Below are positions 4,694-5,100 of a stretch of 5,100 nt of DNA, piece by piece (positions within the stretch are counted from its first letter, which is position 1; each line of letters opens with the position of its first letter). The stretch lies in contig JALURD010000094.1 in the NCBI GenBank assembly GCA_027057815.1, positions 1 through 5,100 on the forward strand, given 5' to 3'. The notes beneath the pieces are model-generated. The model did not search any database. It saw only the letters and a program-made list of their open reading frames with translations, and was not told the origin of the DNA. The position numbers and the translations under genes were made by a program. The stretch comes from Acidilobaceae archaeon (GTDB lineage: Archaea > Thermoproteota > Thermoprotei_A > Sulfolobales > Acidilobaceae).

Positions 4694-5001
4694 CCAGCAA
4701 TTCCCCGAACTCGTCCGAGAGTGACACCTAATACGTTAAGCCAGCAATATTCACAGCATCGGAGACGAGCATTACAGTGTAGTCAGCCATGAGGCTGGTC
4801 TTCACCCCCGCGCACTTAAGGCGGGTCTGCCGAAAACTCCTTCATCACTCTCCGGGGTGACCCGAAAACGTCATAAGCGTTAATATCATTATAGTCCCAC
4901 ATTCACCCTCTTCTCGTGCCCACCCGGGTTTGTCTTCATGGACACCGGGGTCAGTCTAATATCGCCCGGTTTATCTTCTTTTTCACCGGGTGGTGGAGCT
5001 A
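4694..5001. other. Non-coding region with clustered CCGGG/CCCGG motifs
   Basis: These 308 bases hold no convincing gene. A minus-strand frame at 4728-4805 reads VKTSLMADYTVMLVSDAVNI and five more residues; it is not recognised and may be the end of another decayed gene. On the plus strand CCGGG or CCCGG occurs repeatedly between 4852 and 4990, including CACCCGGG (4921-4928), ACACCGGGG (4942-4950), GCCCGG (4964-4969) and CACCGGGTG (4984-4992). CGGG-GTGA-CCCG (4853-4864) could form a short hairpin with a GNRA-type loop. A T-rich box at 4970-4977 probably belongs to the promoter of the next gene. Confidence 0.5.
4970..4977 (+). promoter_or_regulatory. Possible TATA box of the AbrB-like gene
   Basis: TTTATCTT lies centred about 28 bases before the GTG at 5002, the distance expected between an archaeal TATA box and the start of a leaderless transcript. 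The match is moderate, and several T-rich stretches lie close by. Confidence 0.3.
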
Positions 5002-5100
5002 GTGTCCAGGTGGAGTTCTGGAGAGGTGAGGGTTGTCAAGGTTGCGAGTAAAGGTGCCATCTACCTGCCCAGGGACGTTCTCGAGGAGTTAGGCCTCGAG
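5002..5100 (+). CDS. AbrB/MazE-like transcription regulator, partial
   Basis: The first 33 codons of a swapped-hairpin (AbrB/SpoVT/MazE) DNA-binding protein that runs out of the window. VRVVKVASKGAIYLPRDVLE (residues 9-28) followed by ELGLE has the family layout: a first strand, the KGAIYLP turn and strand, then the helix RDVLEELG. The GTG at 5002 has GGTGG eight bases upstream and a T-rich box at leaderless distance; GTG codons at 4990, 4993 and 5026 are alternatives, the last starting directly at the conserved domain. Such proteins are either antitoxins of VapBC/MazEF modules or stand-alone regulators. With only the N-terminus visible, the choice depends on whether a PIN or other toxin gene follows. 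Confidence 0.75.
   Translation, partial: MSRWSSGEVRVVKVASKGAIYLPRDVLEELGLE

Noticed and set aside
4376..4792. Plus-strand open frame of 138 codons
   Set aside because: It is serine/proline-rich and opposite the PaREP1 remnant, whose family motifs are clear on the other strand.
1..5100. CRISPR array, insertion sequence or rRNA
   Set aside because: No regularly spaced repeats, transposase motifs with terminal inverted repeats, or conserved rRNA segments were seen on either strand.

Overview
The window looks like chromosomal DNA of a hyperthermophilic crenarchaeon, most like Desulfurococcales. The evidence is an archaeal-type methionyl-tRNA synthetase, frequent GTG/TTG starts, AGG-rich arginine codons, purine-rich Shine-Dalgarno sites of the GAGGTGA type, AT-rich boxes about 25 bases before likely transcript starts, and several archaeal toxin-antitoxin families. 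The genus cannot be fixed from this stretch.

Left part (1-1309): two separate VapBC modules, both broken in the toxin. On the minus strand an intact AF2212/DUF104-type antitoxin (502-711) precedes a PIN-domain toxin (33-483) whose parts are still readable but lie in different frames. On the plus strand a second DUF104-type antitoxin (1034-1232) carries one frameshift. It overlaps by four bases the start of a PIN toxin (1229-1309) that keeps only about 15 recognisable residues before running into the end of metG. Between the two antitoxins lie 322 non-coding bases with a 12-bp tandem repeat, a long hairpin and a short inverted repeat.

Centre (1299-3020, minus): metG, the only housekeeping gene and fully intact. 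Its best start by homology and ribosome-binding site is a CTG codon; ordinary start codons exist only 20 or more codons upstream.

Right-centre (3194-4079, plus): an intact HEPN/nucleotidyltransferase pair (hepT-mntA), divergent from metG and overlapping each other by 23 bases. It is the only complete toxin-antitoxin pair in the window.

Right part (4080-5100): a hairpin that may end the hepT-mntA transcript, a decayed PaREP1-like gene on the minus strand (4212-4693) with several frameshifts and stops, a 308-base non-coding stretch rich in CCGGG motifs, and the first 33 codons of an AbrB/MazE-like DNA-binding protein that leaves the window.

Overall this is an essential gene flanked by a toxin-antitoxin neighbourhood in which three toxin or HEPN-associated genes have decayed and one pair survives. 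I see no CRISPR array, rRNA, tRNA or insertion sequence, and nothing that amounts to a clearly new system. The most interesting points are the CTG start of metG, the pattern of toxin decay, and the hepT-mntA variant.
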